In this document: piece after piece, positions 50,136 through 59,236 of the stretch | Layout of the letters: each line of letters begins with the position of its first letter | Numbering within the stretch: the first letter of the stretch is position 1 | Origin: Streptomyces sp. BK340 | GTDB lineage: Bacteria; Actinomycetota; Actinomycetes; Streptomycetales; Streptomycetaceae | Assembly (NCBI RefSeq): GCF_007827595.1 | Contig: NZ_VISR01000013.1 | Location: 62,001-126,000, forward strand | Length of the DNA stretch: 64,000 nucleotides | Direction: 5' to 3' | The notes under the pieces: model-generated | What the model was told of the DNA's origin: nothing | What the model saw: the letters and a program-made list of their open reading frames with translations, nothing else | Databases searched by the model: none | Position numbers and translations under genes: made by a program

Positions 50136-50741
50136 TTACGGCATAAGAGTGGTGACGAGCGTCTCCTGGAGGCCGCCGAGCCACAGATACGCCATCACCA
50201 TCGGCTTGCGCGGGTCCTCGTCAGGGAGCCGGTAGAGCAGATCGGCGTCGTCCTCGTCGGTGATCTCCAGCCGGGCGCCGATCGCCAGGCGCAGGTCATT
50301 GAGGGCACCGAGCCAGTACCTCGACTCCTCCGGGGACAGCTTGAGGACGCCCCCGCTCTCGTCCACCGGGGACAGCGCGTCCAGGCTGCGGATCACCGCG
50401 AGGGCGTTCTCCCGCTTGCCGGCCCTGAGGTCGTTCTCGGTGTAGCGGCGGAACTCGGCCGAGTGCGCCAGGCGTTCCTCGGCCTCGGCCGGGGAGCCGG
50501 GCGCACGCTCCGGGTCGCTGTAGGCGTCGGGGAAGAGTCTGCGCAGGACGGGGTCGCTGGGCGGCTCGCTGGGCCCCTCGGCGAACAGCTCGGCCAGCGG
50601 GTCGGCGGGGGTGTCCGCCGCGGGCCCCGGGCCGATGAGCTCCAGGAGCTGGACGGCCAGCGACCGGATGATGGAGATCTCGACGCCGTCGAGTGCGACG
50701 GCCGCGCCGCCGCCCGGGATGTGTTCGAAGTGTCCGGACAT
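50136..50741 (-). CDS. DUF2017 family protein
   Basis: A 201-residue protein of the DUF2017 family (GAAVALDGVEISIIRSLAVQLLELIG; LRRLFPDAYSDP; SPEESRYWLGALNDLRLAIGARLEI). It is a helical cytoplasmic protein regularly found just after clpS in actinobacteria, as here with a 12-nt gap. A role with ClpS/Clp protease is an inference from neighbourhood. No clear ribosome site precedes it, so translation may depend on the upstream gene. Confidence 0.9.
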   Translation of the reverse strand: MSGHFEHIPGGGAAVALDGVEISIIRSLAVQLLELIGPGPAADTPADPLAELFAEGPSEPPSDPVLRRLFPDAYSDPERAPGSPAEAEERLAHSAEFRRYTENDLRAGKRENALAVIRSLDALSPVDESGGVLKLSPEESRYWLGALNDLRLAIGARLEITDEDDADLLYRLPDEDPRKPMVMAYLWLGGLQETLVTTLMP

Positions 50742-50753
50742 GAAGAGGATTCG

Positions 50754-51071
50754 CTACTTCCGGTCCTGCTGGAGGGTGGCCCACAGTCCGTAGCCGTGCA
50801 TCGCCTGCACGTCGCGTTCCATCTCCTCGCGAGTGCCGCTGGAGACGACCGCCCGGCCCTTGTGGTGGACGTCGAGCATGAGCTTGGTGGCCTTGTCCTT
50901 CGGATACCCGAAGTACGCCTGGAAGACGTACGTCACATAGCTCATGAGGTTGACCGGGTCGTTGTGGACGATCGTGACCCAGGGGACGTCGGGCTCGGGT
51001 ACGGCGAAGACCTCCTCCGCCGACTCGGTGCGTTCGATCTCTACGGGCGCGGGTGACGTCACGCACTCCAT
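50754..51071 (-). CDS. clpS: ATP-dependent Clp protease adaptor ClpS
   Basis: A 105-residue N-end-rule adaptor. WVTIVHNDPVNLMSYVTYVFQAYFG contains the family HNDxxxxMxYV motif lining the pocket for bulky N-terminal residues, and KATKLMLDVHHKGRAVV is the second conserved helix. ClpS hands N-degron substrates to ClpA/ClpC with ClpP. The N-terminal 30 residues are the flexible extension. ATG at 51071 is chosen, with a GTG three codons on possible. It diverges from pncB. Confidence 0.95.
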   Translation of the reverse strand: MECVTSPAPVEIERTESAEEVFAVPEPDVPWVTIVHNDPVNLMSYVTYVFQAYFGYPKDKATKLMLDVHHKGRAVVSSGTREEMERDVQAMHGYGLWATLQQDRK

Positions 51072-51211
51072 GCTGCCACGCGCCCTACAAATCGTCACAC
51101 TGACGAAATGGGGGTACGATCCATTGCCATGCTGCATACACCGGGGGACAACCCCCGGACCCCCGGCCTTACCCGGGGTACCCGGCAACTCACGAGCTGA
51201 CGGAGGCTTTG

Positions 51212-52558
51212 GTGAATGTGGCGGACCTTGGGCTGCCGGTGGACGTTCCCTCGACAGCGCTCTTCACGGACCAGTACGAGCTGACGATGCTGCAGGCCGC
51301 GCTGCGGGCCGGTACGGCCGAGCGGCGCAGCGTGTTCGAGGTCTTCACCCGGCGGCTGCCGGACGGGCGCCGCTACGGCGTGGTGGCGGGCACCGGGCGG
51401 GTCCTGGACGCGGTCGAGAACTTCCGCTTCGACGAGGACGTCCTCGGCTTCCTGCGGGAGCGGGAGATCGTGGACGAGCAGACCCTGGAGTGGCTCGCCG
51501 GCTACCGCTTCAGCGGCGACATCTGGGGTTACCCCGAGGGCGAGGTGTACTTCCCCGGCTCGCCGATCGTCCGGGTCGAGGGCACCTTCGCCGAGTGTGT
51601 GCTGCTGGAGACCGTGATCCTCTCCATCCTCAACCACGACTCGGCGATCGCGGCCGCGGCCTCCCGGATGGCCTCCGCCGCCGGTGACCGCCCGCTGATC
51701 GAGATGGGCGCCCGCCGCACCCACGAGCTGGCGGCGGTGGCCGCGTCCCGGGCGGCGTACATCGGCGGCTTCTCGACCACCTCCGACCTCGCGGCCGGCT
51801 TCCGGTACGGCATCCCGACCGTCGGCACCTCCGCGCACGCCTTCACCCTGCTGCACGACCAGGAGCGGGACGCCTTCCGGGCCCAGGTGGCCGCCCTCGG
51901 CCGGGGCACCACCCTGCTGGTCGACACCTACGACGTCGCCGAGGCGGTCCGTACGGCGGTGGAGGTGGCCGGTCCCGAGCTGGGCGCGGTCCGCATCGAC
52001 TCCGGCGACCTGCTCCTGGTGGCCCACCGGGTACGTCATCAGCTGGACGAGCTGGGGGCGATCGCCACGAAGATCGTCGTGACCTCCGACCTGGACGAGT
52101 ACGCCATCGCCTCGCTGGCCGCGGCGCCGGTGGACGCGTACGGCGTCGGCACCCAGCTGGTGACCGGCTCCGGGCACCCGACCTGCTCGATGGTCTACAA
52201 GCTGGTCGCCCGCGCCGAGTCCGCCGACCCGGCGGCACCGCTGGTGCCGGTCGCGAAGAAGTCCACCGGGGGCAAGACCTCCGTGGGCGGACGCAAGTGG
52301 GCGGCACGGCGGCTGGACGACGAGGGGGTGGCCGAGGCCGAGGTGATCGGCACCGGACCGGTGCCGGACGAGCTGGCCGACCGGCAGCTGCTGGTGCAGC
52401 TGGTCAAGGGCGGCGAGGTCGTCGCCCGCGAGCCGCTCGACGTACCGCGTGCGCGGCACATCGCGGCGCGGGCCAACCTGCCGCTGTCCGCTACACAGCT
52501 CTCCCGCGGGGAACCCGTCCTTCCGACGGAGTATGTCCAGGGGCGCTCGGGTAGCTAG
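51212..52558 (+). CDS. pncB: Nicotinate phosphoribosyltransferase
   Basis: A 448-residue enzyme of the Preiss-Handler NAD salvage route, forming nicotinate mononucleotide from nicotinate and PRPP with ATP. Features are STALFTDQYELTMLQAALRAG, the FSTTSDLAAGFRYGIPTVGTSAHAF region, LGAVRIDSGDLL and YGVGTQLVTGSGHPTCSMVYKLV. GTG at 51212 with CGGAGG five bases upstream; a TTG immediately before it is possible. The nicotinamidase gene follows 98 nt later, so both salvage steps are adjacent. Confidence 0.95.
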   Translation: MNVADLGLPVDVPSTALFTDQYELTMLQAALRAGTAERRSVFEVFTRRLPDGRRYGVVAGTGRVLDAVENFRFDEDVLGFLREREIVDEQTLEWLAGYRFSGDIWGYPEGEVYFPGSPIVRVEGTFAECVLLETVILSILNHDSAIAAAASRMASAAGDRPLIEMGARRTHELAAVAASRAAYIGGFSTTSDLAAGFRYGIPTVGTSAHAFTLLHDQERDAFRAQVAALGRGTTLLVDTYDVAEAVRTAVEVAGPELGAVRIDSGDLLLVAHRVRHQLDELGAIATKIVVTSDLDEYAIASLAAAPVDAYGVGTQLVTGSGHPTCSMVYKLVARAESADPAAPLVPVAKKSTGGKTSVGGRKWAARRLDDEGVAEAEVIGTGPVPDELADRQLLVQLVKGGEVVAREPLDVPRARHIAARANLPLSATQLSRGEPVLPTEYVQGRSGS

Positions 52559-52656
52559 AGCGCGACCGCCGTCCGCTCCCTGTCAATGCCCCCTCCCGAA
52601 CAAGCCGCAAAGTCTCTAGGCTCAGTTACTTAACCCTCGGTCGAAGGACACCCATC

Positions 52657-53250
52657 ATGCGTCGCGCGTTGATCGTCGTAGATGTGCAGAACGACTTCTG
52701 CGAAGGGGGCAGCCTCGGGGTCTCCGGGGGCGCCGACGTGGCCGCCGCGATCACCGAGCTGATCGGCCAGGCGGCAGGTACCGGCTATCGCCACGTGGTC
52801 GCCACCCGGGACCACCACATCGCGCCCGGCGGCCACTTCGCGGACAACCCCGACTTCGTCCGCTCCTGGCCCGCGCACTGCGTCGCGGGCACGGAGGGGG
52901 TGGGCTTCCACCCGAACTTCGCCCCGGCGGTCGCCTCCGGGGCGGTGGACGCGGTCTTCGAGAAGGGCGCGTACTCGGCGGCCTACAGCGGCTTCGAGGG
53001 CACCGACGAGAACGGTGTCCGGCTCGCCGAGTGGCTCCGGGACCGCCACATCGACGAGGTCGACGTGGTGGGCATAGCGACGGACCACTGCGTACGCGCC
53101 ACGGCCCTGGACGCCGCCCGGGAGGGCTTCCGCACCCAGGTCCTCCTGGACCTGACCGCGGGGGTGGCCCAGGAGACGACCGACCGGGCCCTGGAGGAAC
53201 TGCGCGAGGCCGGCGTGGAGCTCACGGGCAAGCCGGTCGTCAGCGGCTAG
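52657..53250 (+). CDS. pncA: Nicotinamidase (isochorismatase family)
   Basis: A 197-residue enzyme deamidating nicotinamide to nicotinate, which feeds the preceding pncB product. The catalytic Asp is in LIVVDVQNDFCEGGSL, metal ligands are in VVATRDHHIAPGGHF, and the catalytic Cys is in VVGIATDHCVRATALDA, with the Lys in VFEKGAYS. Length and motif order are normal. ATG start. Confidence 0.95.
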   Translation: MRRALIVVDVQNDFCEGGSLGVSGGADVAAAITELIGQAAGTGYRHVVATRDHHIAPGGHFADNPDFVRSWPAHCVAGTEGVGFHPNFAPAVASGAVDAVFEKGAYSAAYSGFEGTDENGVRLAEWLRDRHIDEVDVVGIATDHCVRATALDAAREGFRTQVLLDLTAGVAQETTDRALEELREAGVELTGKPVVSG

Positions 53251-53321
53251 CAGGCGCCGGGAAAGGGCCACGCCGGGCGGGCCGCGCAGGCCCTGCCGTC
53301 GCCCACCCGGCGGAGCCGCCC

Positions 53322-53660
53322 TCAGCCCTGCTGCACCACCGCCGACCTGCGAAGCAACGCCCGGATGGGATGCCACAGCTCCGTCACGATGACACCGTTG
53401 TCCGGTGCCGTACGCCATATCAGGCCGTCGGGGTGGTGCAGGACCGCGGTGATCTCGTCCGGGGTCGGGGGCGCGGCGTTGCCCCGGAGGTAGACGGCGC
53501 GTAGGCCCAGGTTGCGCAGGCGGGTCAGGGCCCTGGCGCGGTTCTGGGCGTGGACCAGGACACGCACCCCGGTCGAGCCGCCGGCGGGACCGGGGCTGGG
53601 CAGATTCAGTGCCACCACCACCGTGCCGTTCGGCAGCTTGCAGAAGCCTCCTGCGGCCAT
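53322..53660 (-). CDS. Hypothetical protein
   Basis: A 112-residue protein (MAAGGFCKLPNGTVVVALNL ... VRVLVHAQNRARALTRLRNLGLRAVYLRGNAAPPTPDEITAVLHHPDGLIWR). It seems a small alpha/beta domain with a basic helix. I recognise the style of a conserved Streptomyces protein but no function. Single gene between pncA (convergent) and the secreted protease. Confidence 0.7.
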   Translation of the reverse strand: MAAGGFCKLPNGTVVVALNLPSPGPAGGSTGVRVLVHAQNRARALTRLRNLGLRAVYLRGNAAPPTPDEITAVLHHPDGLIWRTAPDNGVIVTELWHPIRALLRRSAVVQQG

Positions 53661-53721
53661 GCGGTCACATCCCCGTTTCGGTCGGTGTCAATAAGCGAGC
53701 CACAGGACGCACCTAAACACG

Positions 53722-53755
53722 ATCGGCGGCGACCCGCCAGGGGGTCACCGCCGAT
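53722..53755 (-). terminator. Terminator hairpin of the InhA-type protease
   Basis: ATCGGCGGCGACCC (53722-53735) and GGGTCACCGCCGAT (53742-53755) pair over 14 bp with one mismatch, 6-nt loop, 27 nt past the protease stop on the minus strand. Confidence 0.75.
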
Positions 53756-53781
53756 ACGCTTCTGACCTGCAGAAATATCCG

Positions 53782-56136
53782 CTACTTCACCGCGGGGCCG
53801 ACTTCCAGCTCGATCGTCGAGCCATCCTTGGCCTGCTTCGTGATCTTGATCTTGGTGTTGGTGTCAGTGATCTTGACACCGCCGGTCGGGTTCGACCCGT
53901 CGTAGTAGGTGCTCGTGTGGTCGTTGAAGACCGAGACCCCCTTCTGCGACTTGATCTTGGTCGCCTTGTCCGCCTTGTGCAGCGTGAAGGCGTCCGTGGC
54001 GTCGAGGCTGAACGGCGAGTCGAAGGCCTGGATGCGGTTGCGCAGCAGCGTGCCGTCGGAGTACTTCAGCGCCTTCCAGTGCGCGTCGACCGGCAGGATC
54101 AGGCCGGTGCCCGGGTGCTCACTGGCGTTGGTGTTGTTGTCCGCCTGGGAGGTGTCCCACTTCCAGATCAACAGACCGTTCTGGTACGGGTAGTGCTCCA
54201 CCCAGTCCGGACGCGACGTGAAGCCGAAGTTGTACGGGCCGACCTTCAGGGTCTTGTCGTACGACACGTACTGGCGGTTCTCGGCGAGGTAGTACTGCTT
54301 GTAGTCCTTGGTGAAGGACGCGCCGATGCGGGAGAACCCGGCCGCGGTCCAACCGGCGTCCGCCGTCTCGGCGTTGTCGGAGAAGAGCGCCGTACCGTCC
54401 GCGGTCACCGCGATCTCGTCGGCCGCGAAGCCCTTCTGGGCCACACCGCCGTCGGTCTGGTAGCGGAAGCGGACGTCGATCTTCTTGCCCGCGTAGGCGT
54501 CCAGCGAGTACGACAGCTTCTTGTAGCCGTCGACCGTGCCGGTCAGGGTCGGCTTGCCCGAGCCGTCGCGCGGGATGGCCTGGCCGTCCACCGTGCCGTC
54601 CAGCGCGGTCCAGTTGGCGCCACCGTCGGTCGACACCTCGGTGTAGAGGTAGTCGTAGCCGTTCTCGATGTCGTACCAGCCGTCGAGGGTGAGCGCGGCC
54701 GAGGTCTTCCCGGTGAGGTCCACCGAACGCGTCAGCGTGTTCTTGAGGTTGTCACCGCTGCCGCTCCACCACTGGGTCGCGCCCTGCGCCGGGGTGACGA
54801 TCTCGGTCTTGACCGCCTTGGTGGGCAGCGTGACGACCAGCGCCTGACGGTACTTGGTGTTGTACTCGGCGACGCCCAGCTTGTGCCAGGAGGAGACGCC
54901 GGCCTTGGCGCTGTCGTAGTTCAGCCAGCCCAGCTGCAGCTTGTCCCAGGCGTTCATGTCGCCGGGCAGGTTGCCGATGGACTCCTTGCCGGTGCCCAGC
55001 CAGGAGCCGGAGGACATCAGCGTCCAGAAGCCGGTGGAGTTGTCCCCGCCGCTGGTGTCGTACTCGTCGGGCAGGCCGAGGTCGTGGCCGTACTCGTGGG
55101 CGAAGACACCGAGGCCGCCGTTCTCCGGCTGGATGGTGTAGTCGCCGACCCAGACACCGGTGTCGCCGACCTGCGCACCGCCGAGCTTGTTGTTGTCGGG
55201 GCCGGTGGCGCCGGCGTCGGTGCCGAAGGCGTACCAGCGGTGGGCCCAGATCGCGTCCTTGCCCTGCGCGCCGCCGCCCGCGGACTCGTCCTCGCCGGCG
55301 TGCACGATCTGGAAGTGGTCGACGTAGCCGTCGGGCTCGTTGAAGTTGCCGTCGCCGTCGTAGTCGTAGCGGTCCCACTGGTCGTACTTGGCCAGGTCCG
55401 CCTTGATGGCGGCGTCGGACTTGCCGGCCGCCTTCTGCTGGGCGACCCAGGCGTTCAGACCGTCGCTGACGACGTTCCACACGCTCGGGCAGTTGGTGGA
55501 GCCGCAGGCGTTGTTGCCGTAACGGGCCTCGTTGTAGGGCACCTTGACCCAGTCGGAGACCTCACCGGCGACCGAGTAGCGGCCCGAGGACTGCTTCTCG
55601 TAGTACTTCTTCAGCGACTCGGTCTTCTTGCCGGTGCCGAAGTAGAGGTTCTGGTAGTGCTTCTGGCTGTAGTCCTTCTGCCAGGCCGTCGAGTTGTCCT
55701 TCTTGCGGTCCGGCGCGGCGATCGTGTTGTGCAGCGGGCCGGGGGTGCCGCCGAACTTCGGGTCGGTCTGGTCCCCGAACTCCACCAGGATCGTGAAGAT
55801 CTTGTCGGTCTTCTCGCGGCTCAGCTCGACGTACTTGCTGTCGCCCTTCTTGCTCTTGAGCTGGACGACCTTCGAGCCGTTGCGGTCCTTGGCCTTGACC
55901 TTGCCCGATATGAGCTGGTTCAGGGCCTCCTGGCGCTGGGCCTTCTGCGTCTTGCTCATGGGGCCGTCGAGGTCGTGCGACTGCTGCTTCACCGGGGCCG
56001 GGTCGTGCCGGTTCGCGGCAGCCGGGCGGGCCGTGGTGCTCGCCTCGGCGACGGCGAACGTCGCGAAGGTGGCGGAGGCCGTGGCGAGCGCCACACCGAT
56101 GGCGGCAGCTCTGAACATCCAGGGTCTGCTGGTCAC
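53782..56136 (-). CDS. Secreted M6-family metalloprotease (immune inhibitor A type)
   Basis: A 784-residue secreted zinc protease. A signal peptide (MFRAAAIGVALATASATFATFAVAEA) is followed by a pro-region and the catalytic domain with VFAHEYGHDLGLPDEYD (HExxH, near residue 346) and the Met-turn-like GFWTLMSSGSW. Beta-sandwich domains of the InhA type follow (GWYDIENGYDYLYTEVSTDGG; RYQTDGGVAQKGFAADEI). YDYDGDGNFNEPDG looks like a calcium loop. The family cleaves host or environmental proteins. GTG start at 56136 with GGGAGGAA. Confidence 0.93.
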   Translation of the reverse strand: MTSRPWMFRAAAIGVALATASATFATFAVAEASTTARPAAANRHDPAPVKQQSHDLDGPMSKTQKAQRQEALNQLISGKVKAKDRNGSKVVQLKSKKGDSKYVELSREKTDKIFTILVEFGDQTDPKFGGTPGPLHNTIAAPDRKKDNSTAWQKDYSQKHYQNLYFGTGKKTESLKKYYEKQSSGRYSVAGEVSDWVKVPYNEARYGNNACGSTNCPSVWNVVSDGLNAWVAQQKAAGKSDAAIKADLAKYDQWDRYDYDGDGNFNEPDGYVDHFQIVHAGEDESAGGGAQGKDAIWAHRWYAFGTDAGATGPDNNKLGGAQVGDTGVWVGDYTIQPENGGLGVFAHEYGHDLGLPDEYDTSGGDNSTGFWTLMSSGSWLGTGKESIGNLPGDMNAWDKLQLGWLNYDSAKAGVSSWHKLGVAEYNTKYRQALVVTLPTKAVKTEIVTPAQGATQWWSGSGDNLKNTLTRSVDLTGKTSAALTLDGWYDIENGYDYLYTEVSTDGGANWTALDGTVDGQAIPRDGSGKPTLTGTVDGYKKLSYSLDAYAGKKIDVRFRYQTDGGVAQKGFAADEIAVTADGTALFSDNAETADAGWTAAGFSRIGASFTKDYKQYYLAENRQYVSYDKTLKVGPYNFGFTSRPDWVEHYPYQNGLLIWKWDTSQADNNTNASEHPGTGLILPVDAHWKALKYSDGTLLRNRIQAFDSPFSLDATDAFTLHKADKATKIKSQKGVSVFNDHTSTYYDGSNPTGGVKITDTNTKIKITKQAKDGSTIELEVGPAVK

Positions 56137-56500
56137 TTGAGTTCCTCCCCCGCGCCGCACGCACGGACAGGGGGGTCCTCGGTCATGGGAAGGGGTCCGT
56201 GCGCGCACGATCAACGCGTGTAATCAAGTGACGACATTTGACTAGAGGTTTAGAAGAAAAGACAGACCTTGACTTGAGCAGGACAAGTGCACTATGCGGA
56301 GCGGGCGTTCGCTTTACGAACGCGCGTGCCTGTCGGTCAACGGGCGCGCGCACCCGTCCACTTCCCGGACCCCATGACTCCGTGCGCCCCCCGTGCACCG
56401 GTACCGTGGGTTAGGTCACGCTTACCACGCGTCCGGCTCGGGCATGCACGCGATGAGAGTCGAATGGCGCCCCCACCTTTCTTCCGAGGACACGATTGCC
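56137..56500. promoter_or_regulatory. 364-bp regulatory region with a GCGTTCG palindrome
   Basis: No gene is visible. The left part (56216-56290) is unusually AT-rich and should contain the protease promoter. GCGTTCG-CTTTA-CGAACGC (56305-56323) is a perfect 7-bp inverted repeat and a candidate operator. TTAGGTCACGCTTACC at 56411 resembles the left part of an iron-regulator (DmdR/IdeR) box but matches only about 13 of 19 consensus positions. Confidence 0.4.
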
Positions 56501-56737
56501 ATGCCTCGTCCGACCGCCGCACAGCTCGCCTACGGTTCGTGCACCGTGATCTTCTCGACGCTCGCCATGCTGCTGCTGTCCCAGACGAGTTCGGGCCTCG
56601 GGGTCACCGTGATCGCCCTGGCCGCGCTCGCGCTCGGGCTGCTCGTCGCGATGACGGTGCCACTGCCCAGGCCGCGCACGATCGCGCCGCCGGCCGAGAC
56701 CGCGCCCGAGAGCGAGCGGGTCCCGACCACGTTGTGA
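56501..56737 (+). CDS. Small membrane protein, unknown
   Basis: A 78-residue protein with two closely spaced membrane helices (LAYGSCTVIFSTLAMLLLS and LGVTVIALAALALGLLVAMTV) and a Pro/Glu-rich cytoplasmic tail. The ATG at 56501 follows GAGGA at 11 nt; longer frames from upstream ATGs lack support. It lies between the divergent protease promoter region and a strong terminator. No function is known. Confidence 0.7.
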   Translation: MPRPTAAQLAYGSCTVIFSTLAMLLLSQTSSGLGVTVIALAALALGLLVAMTVPLPRPRTIAPPAETAPESERVPTTL

Positions 56738-56748
56738 ACGACGCGCCC

Positions 56749-56814
56749 GCACGGCGCACACGAGAGCGGCGGGTCCGTGGGAGTCCGGACCCGCCGCTCT
56801 CGTGTGCGCCGTGC
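56749..56814. terminator. Perfect 29-bp hairpin between the small membrane protein and the RDD gene
   Basis: Arms 56749-56777 (starting GCACGGCGCACACG) and 56786-56814 are exact complements over 29 bp, with an 8-nt loop. It lies 12 nt after the plus-strand gene and 53 nt after the convergent RDD gene. Both genes could use it. Confidence 0.88.
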
Positions 56815-56866
56815 GCCGCACTTCTCGCACCGCACGTCTCGCACCGCACGTCTCACACCGCGGCGC

Positions 56867-57619
56867 TCACCCGGTGCTGACCTCCACGGTCTTGGCGGCC
56901 TTGTCGTGCAGGCCCTGCTTGTAGGGCTTGTCGAAGTAGCTCCAGCCACCGCAGATCACCGTCCAGATGCAGGCGCAGCAGAAGGCGAACGGCAGCCACA
57001 GCACCAGGGCCCGGATCAGCGAGGTCTGCATCGAGGGCGTGGCACCGTCGTTCAGGTTGGCCACCCGCATCTTGAACCACTTCTTGCCGAGGGTCTGCCC
57101 CGTCCTGGCGATCATGATCGTGTCGTAGGCGACGTAGAGGACGGCGGCGACGAGGGACTGCCACAGGGACCGGCTGACCTCGACGCGCTCTCCGTTCACG
57201 GAGTACTGGTGGACCCCGAGGGGCCAGGTGACCAGCCAGACGACGATGCCCACGAGGATCATGTCGATGATGCGCGCGATGGTCCGCTTGGCGCTGTCGG
57301 CGAGCGGCGGCATGCCGGCGAGCGGGTCGGCCGGGTAGCCCGGGCCGCCCGGACCACCGGGACCGCCGTACGGGCCTCCACCGTAGGGCTCGCCACCGCC
57401 GTAGGAGGGTGGCTGCTGGCCGCCCCAGGGCGGAGGCCCTCCGGGCGGCGGTTGCTGGCCGCCCGGAGGCGGCGGCGGACCGCCGGGCGGTGGGGGCGGC
57501 TGGGCTCCCGACGGGGTGTCGTACGGCGAGCCCGACCCGTGGTCCGCGGGGGGCCGCTTCCTGAAGGGGTCGTCCTCGGGGGGCTGCTCTCCTGAGCCGG
57601 GGGGCGGTTCGCTGCTCAT
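56867..57619 (-). CDS. RDD family membrane protein with Pro/Gly-rich head
   Basis: A 250-residue protein. The first 100 residues are a cytoplasmic low-complexity region of Pro, Gly and Gln, ending at PADPLAGMPPLAD. The RDD domain follows: AKRTIARIIDMILVGIVVWLVTW, then YVAYDTIMIARTGQTLGKKWFKMRV (the conserved G-x-T-x-GK motif) and LIRALVLWLPFAFCCACIWTVICGG. RDD proteins have been linked to ion transport, but the role here is open. A related RDD gene lies directly upstream, 75 nt away. Confidence 0.9.
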   Translation of the reverse strand: MSSEPPPGSGEQPPEDDPFRKRPPADHGSGSPYDTPSGAQPPPPPGGPPPPPGGQQPPPGGPPPWGGQQPPSYGGGEPYGGGPYGGPGGPGGPGYPADPLAGMPPLADSAKRTIARIIDMILVGIVVWLVTWPLGVHQYSVNGERVEVSRSLWQSLVAAVLYVAYDTIMIARTGQTLGKKWFKMRVANLNDGATPSMQTSLIRALVLWLPFAFCCACIWTVICGGWSYFDKPYKQGLHDKAAKTVEVSTG

Positions 57620-57694
57620 GGCCCGAGTGGACCGCGAACGCTCCGGCTCCGCATCCGGCGGGCGGCCGTACGGGGTACGGGGCCGCCCGTCGGG

Positions 57695-59236
57695 TCAGCT
57701 CGCGACGAAGGTGTGGGCCGCCTTGTCGTGCCAGCACTGGTGCCAGGGCCGGTCGAACAGGCACCACAGCACGCCGACGATCCCGATGCCGAGCAGGCCC
57801 GGGATGCTGTAGACCAGCCAGCGGCGCAGGGCCGCGCCGAACGTCGGGGGCTCGTGCGCCTCGATGTCCCGGACCTCCAGGCCGCACAGCTTCTTGCCGA
57901 GGGTGCGGCCCCACTTGGCGGTGGGCAGCACCTCGTACAGGACGCCGAACAGGAGGAGGACGGCCAGCACGATGCCGAGGGCCGTGCCGGTGGTGCCGTC
58001 GAGCAGCCAGACCGTGACGGTACGGCCGGACAGCTTGGCCACGTCGATCTTCTGCTGGACGTGGTCGACCGCCGGTGCGGCGAACGGGACCGCCGCGGCG
58101 GCGGTGACGGCACCGACGACCAGGCTGTCGATCAGACGGGCGGCGAACCGCTTGCCGAGGCCGGCCGGACGGGCCGCGGCCTGCCGGCGGGCGGCCGCCT
58201 GGAAGATGTCCTCCACCGGCGGCTTCCACGGAGCTACCTGCTCGTCCGCGCCCCCGGCCAGCTGGTGCACCTGCTGGGCCCAGGAGGCCTGACCGCCACC
58301 CGGCCCCGACGCCATCGGGGTGCCGGAACCGGCCTGTTGGGGCACCGAGGGGGCCACGCCGGCCGAGGCCTGGGGCGCCTGCGCGGCCGAGGCACGCGCC
58401 GCGGCGGCCTTCCCGGCACCGAACCCGGGACCGTTGGGCGCCGCCGGCCGTGCGCCGGACGCCCCGATCGGGCCCTGCGCACCGGGACCGCCAAGCCCGC
58501 CCGCCGCACCACCACTTGGGCCACCGAGCCCCGCGTGCGGCGCCCCGACCGGCCCCTGGCCCGCGAAGCCACCGGCAGCCGCCGAGCCGGACGCCTGCGC
58601 AGCAGGGCCCGCGCCACCCGGCTCGCCGGAAGCCGGTGGACCGAAGCCCGCCCCCGCACCGGGCCCTGCCGGCGCCGGACCGAAGCCGCCCGCACCTGAG
58701 CCGCCCGCGGCCGCCGGTCCGGAGGCCGGTGCGCCGGAGCCGGGCGTGCCCGAGGAGCCGGCCGGCCCGGCCTGCCTGCCCTGACCCGGTCCGAAGGTCA
58801 TCGCGCCGTCGTCCGTGACCGCCGCGGGGCCGGGGACCGGGCGGCGGAAGATGAAGGTGCCGGGATCGGGCGCGGCGTCGTCCGCGGGCGGGATGGACGC
58901 CGTGCCGTCGGTGCGGGCGGCGTGGCCGGACGGCTGGGACGGATCGGCCGCGGGCACACGGGGGTCGGTGCCCCAGGCGGACGGCCGGTCCTGCCCGGAG
59001 GGTTGCGGTTGCGGGTCCTCGTCGAAGAAGTGCGGGCCCGTCTCCTCGACGGACGGTGCCGCCGGGCGGGCGCCGGGCGGCGGGGTGAGCGGTTCGCCGT
59101 CCTTCGGCGCCGGCCGGCTGGTGCCCGGCACCCAGGAGGCGCCGTTCCAGTACCGGACGTAGCCGGGGATGGACGGGTCCGGGTAGTAGCCCTCGCGGGG
59201 CCTGTCGTCACCGGGGGCCGGCGTTGGGGCGCTCAT
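57695..59236 (-). CDS. RDD family membrane protein with DUF2510 domain
   Basis: A 513-residue protein. The N-terminus has a DUF2510 module (REGYYPDPSIPGYVRYWNGASWVPGT). A disordered region of about 300 residues, rich in Gly, Ala and Pro, follows. The RDD domain is at the C-terminus: GKRFAARLIDSLVVGAVTAAAAV, LLFGVLYEVLPTAKWGRTLGKKLCGLEVRD and RWLVYSIPGLLGIGIVGVLWCL. ATG at 59236. Two RDD genes in tandem suggest a gene pair, perhaps a heteromeric membrane complex. Both have long flexible heads. Confidence 0.9.
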   Translation of the reverse strand: MSAPTPAPGDDRPREGYYPDPSIPGYVRYWNGASWVPGTSRPAPKDGEPLTPPPGARPAAPSVEETGPHFFDEDPQPQPSGQDRPSAWGTDPRVPAADPSQPSGHAARTDGTASIPPADDAAPDPGTFIFRRPVPGPAAVTDDGAMTFGPGQGRQAGPAGSSGTPGSGAPASGPAAAGGSGAGGFGPAPAGPGAGAGFGPPASGEPGGAGPAAQASGSAAAGGFAGQGPVGAPHAGLGGPSGGAAGGLGGPGAQGPIGASGARPAAPNGPGFGAGKAAAARASAAQAPQASAGVAPSVPQQAGSGTPMASGPGGGQASWAQQVHQLAGGADEQVAPWKPPVEDIFQAAARRQAAARPAGLGKRFAARLIDSLVVGAVTAAAAVPFAAPAVDHVQQKIDVAKLSGRTVTVWLLDGTTGTALGIVLAVLLLFGVLYEVLPTAKWGRTLGKKLCGLEVRDIEAHEPPTFGAALRRWLVYSIPGLLGIGIVGVLWCLFDRPWHQCWHDKAAHTFVAS

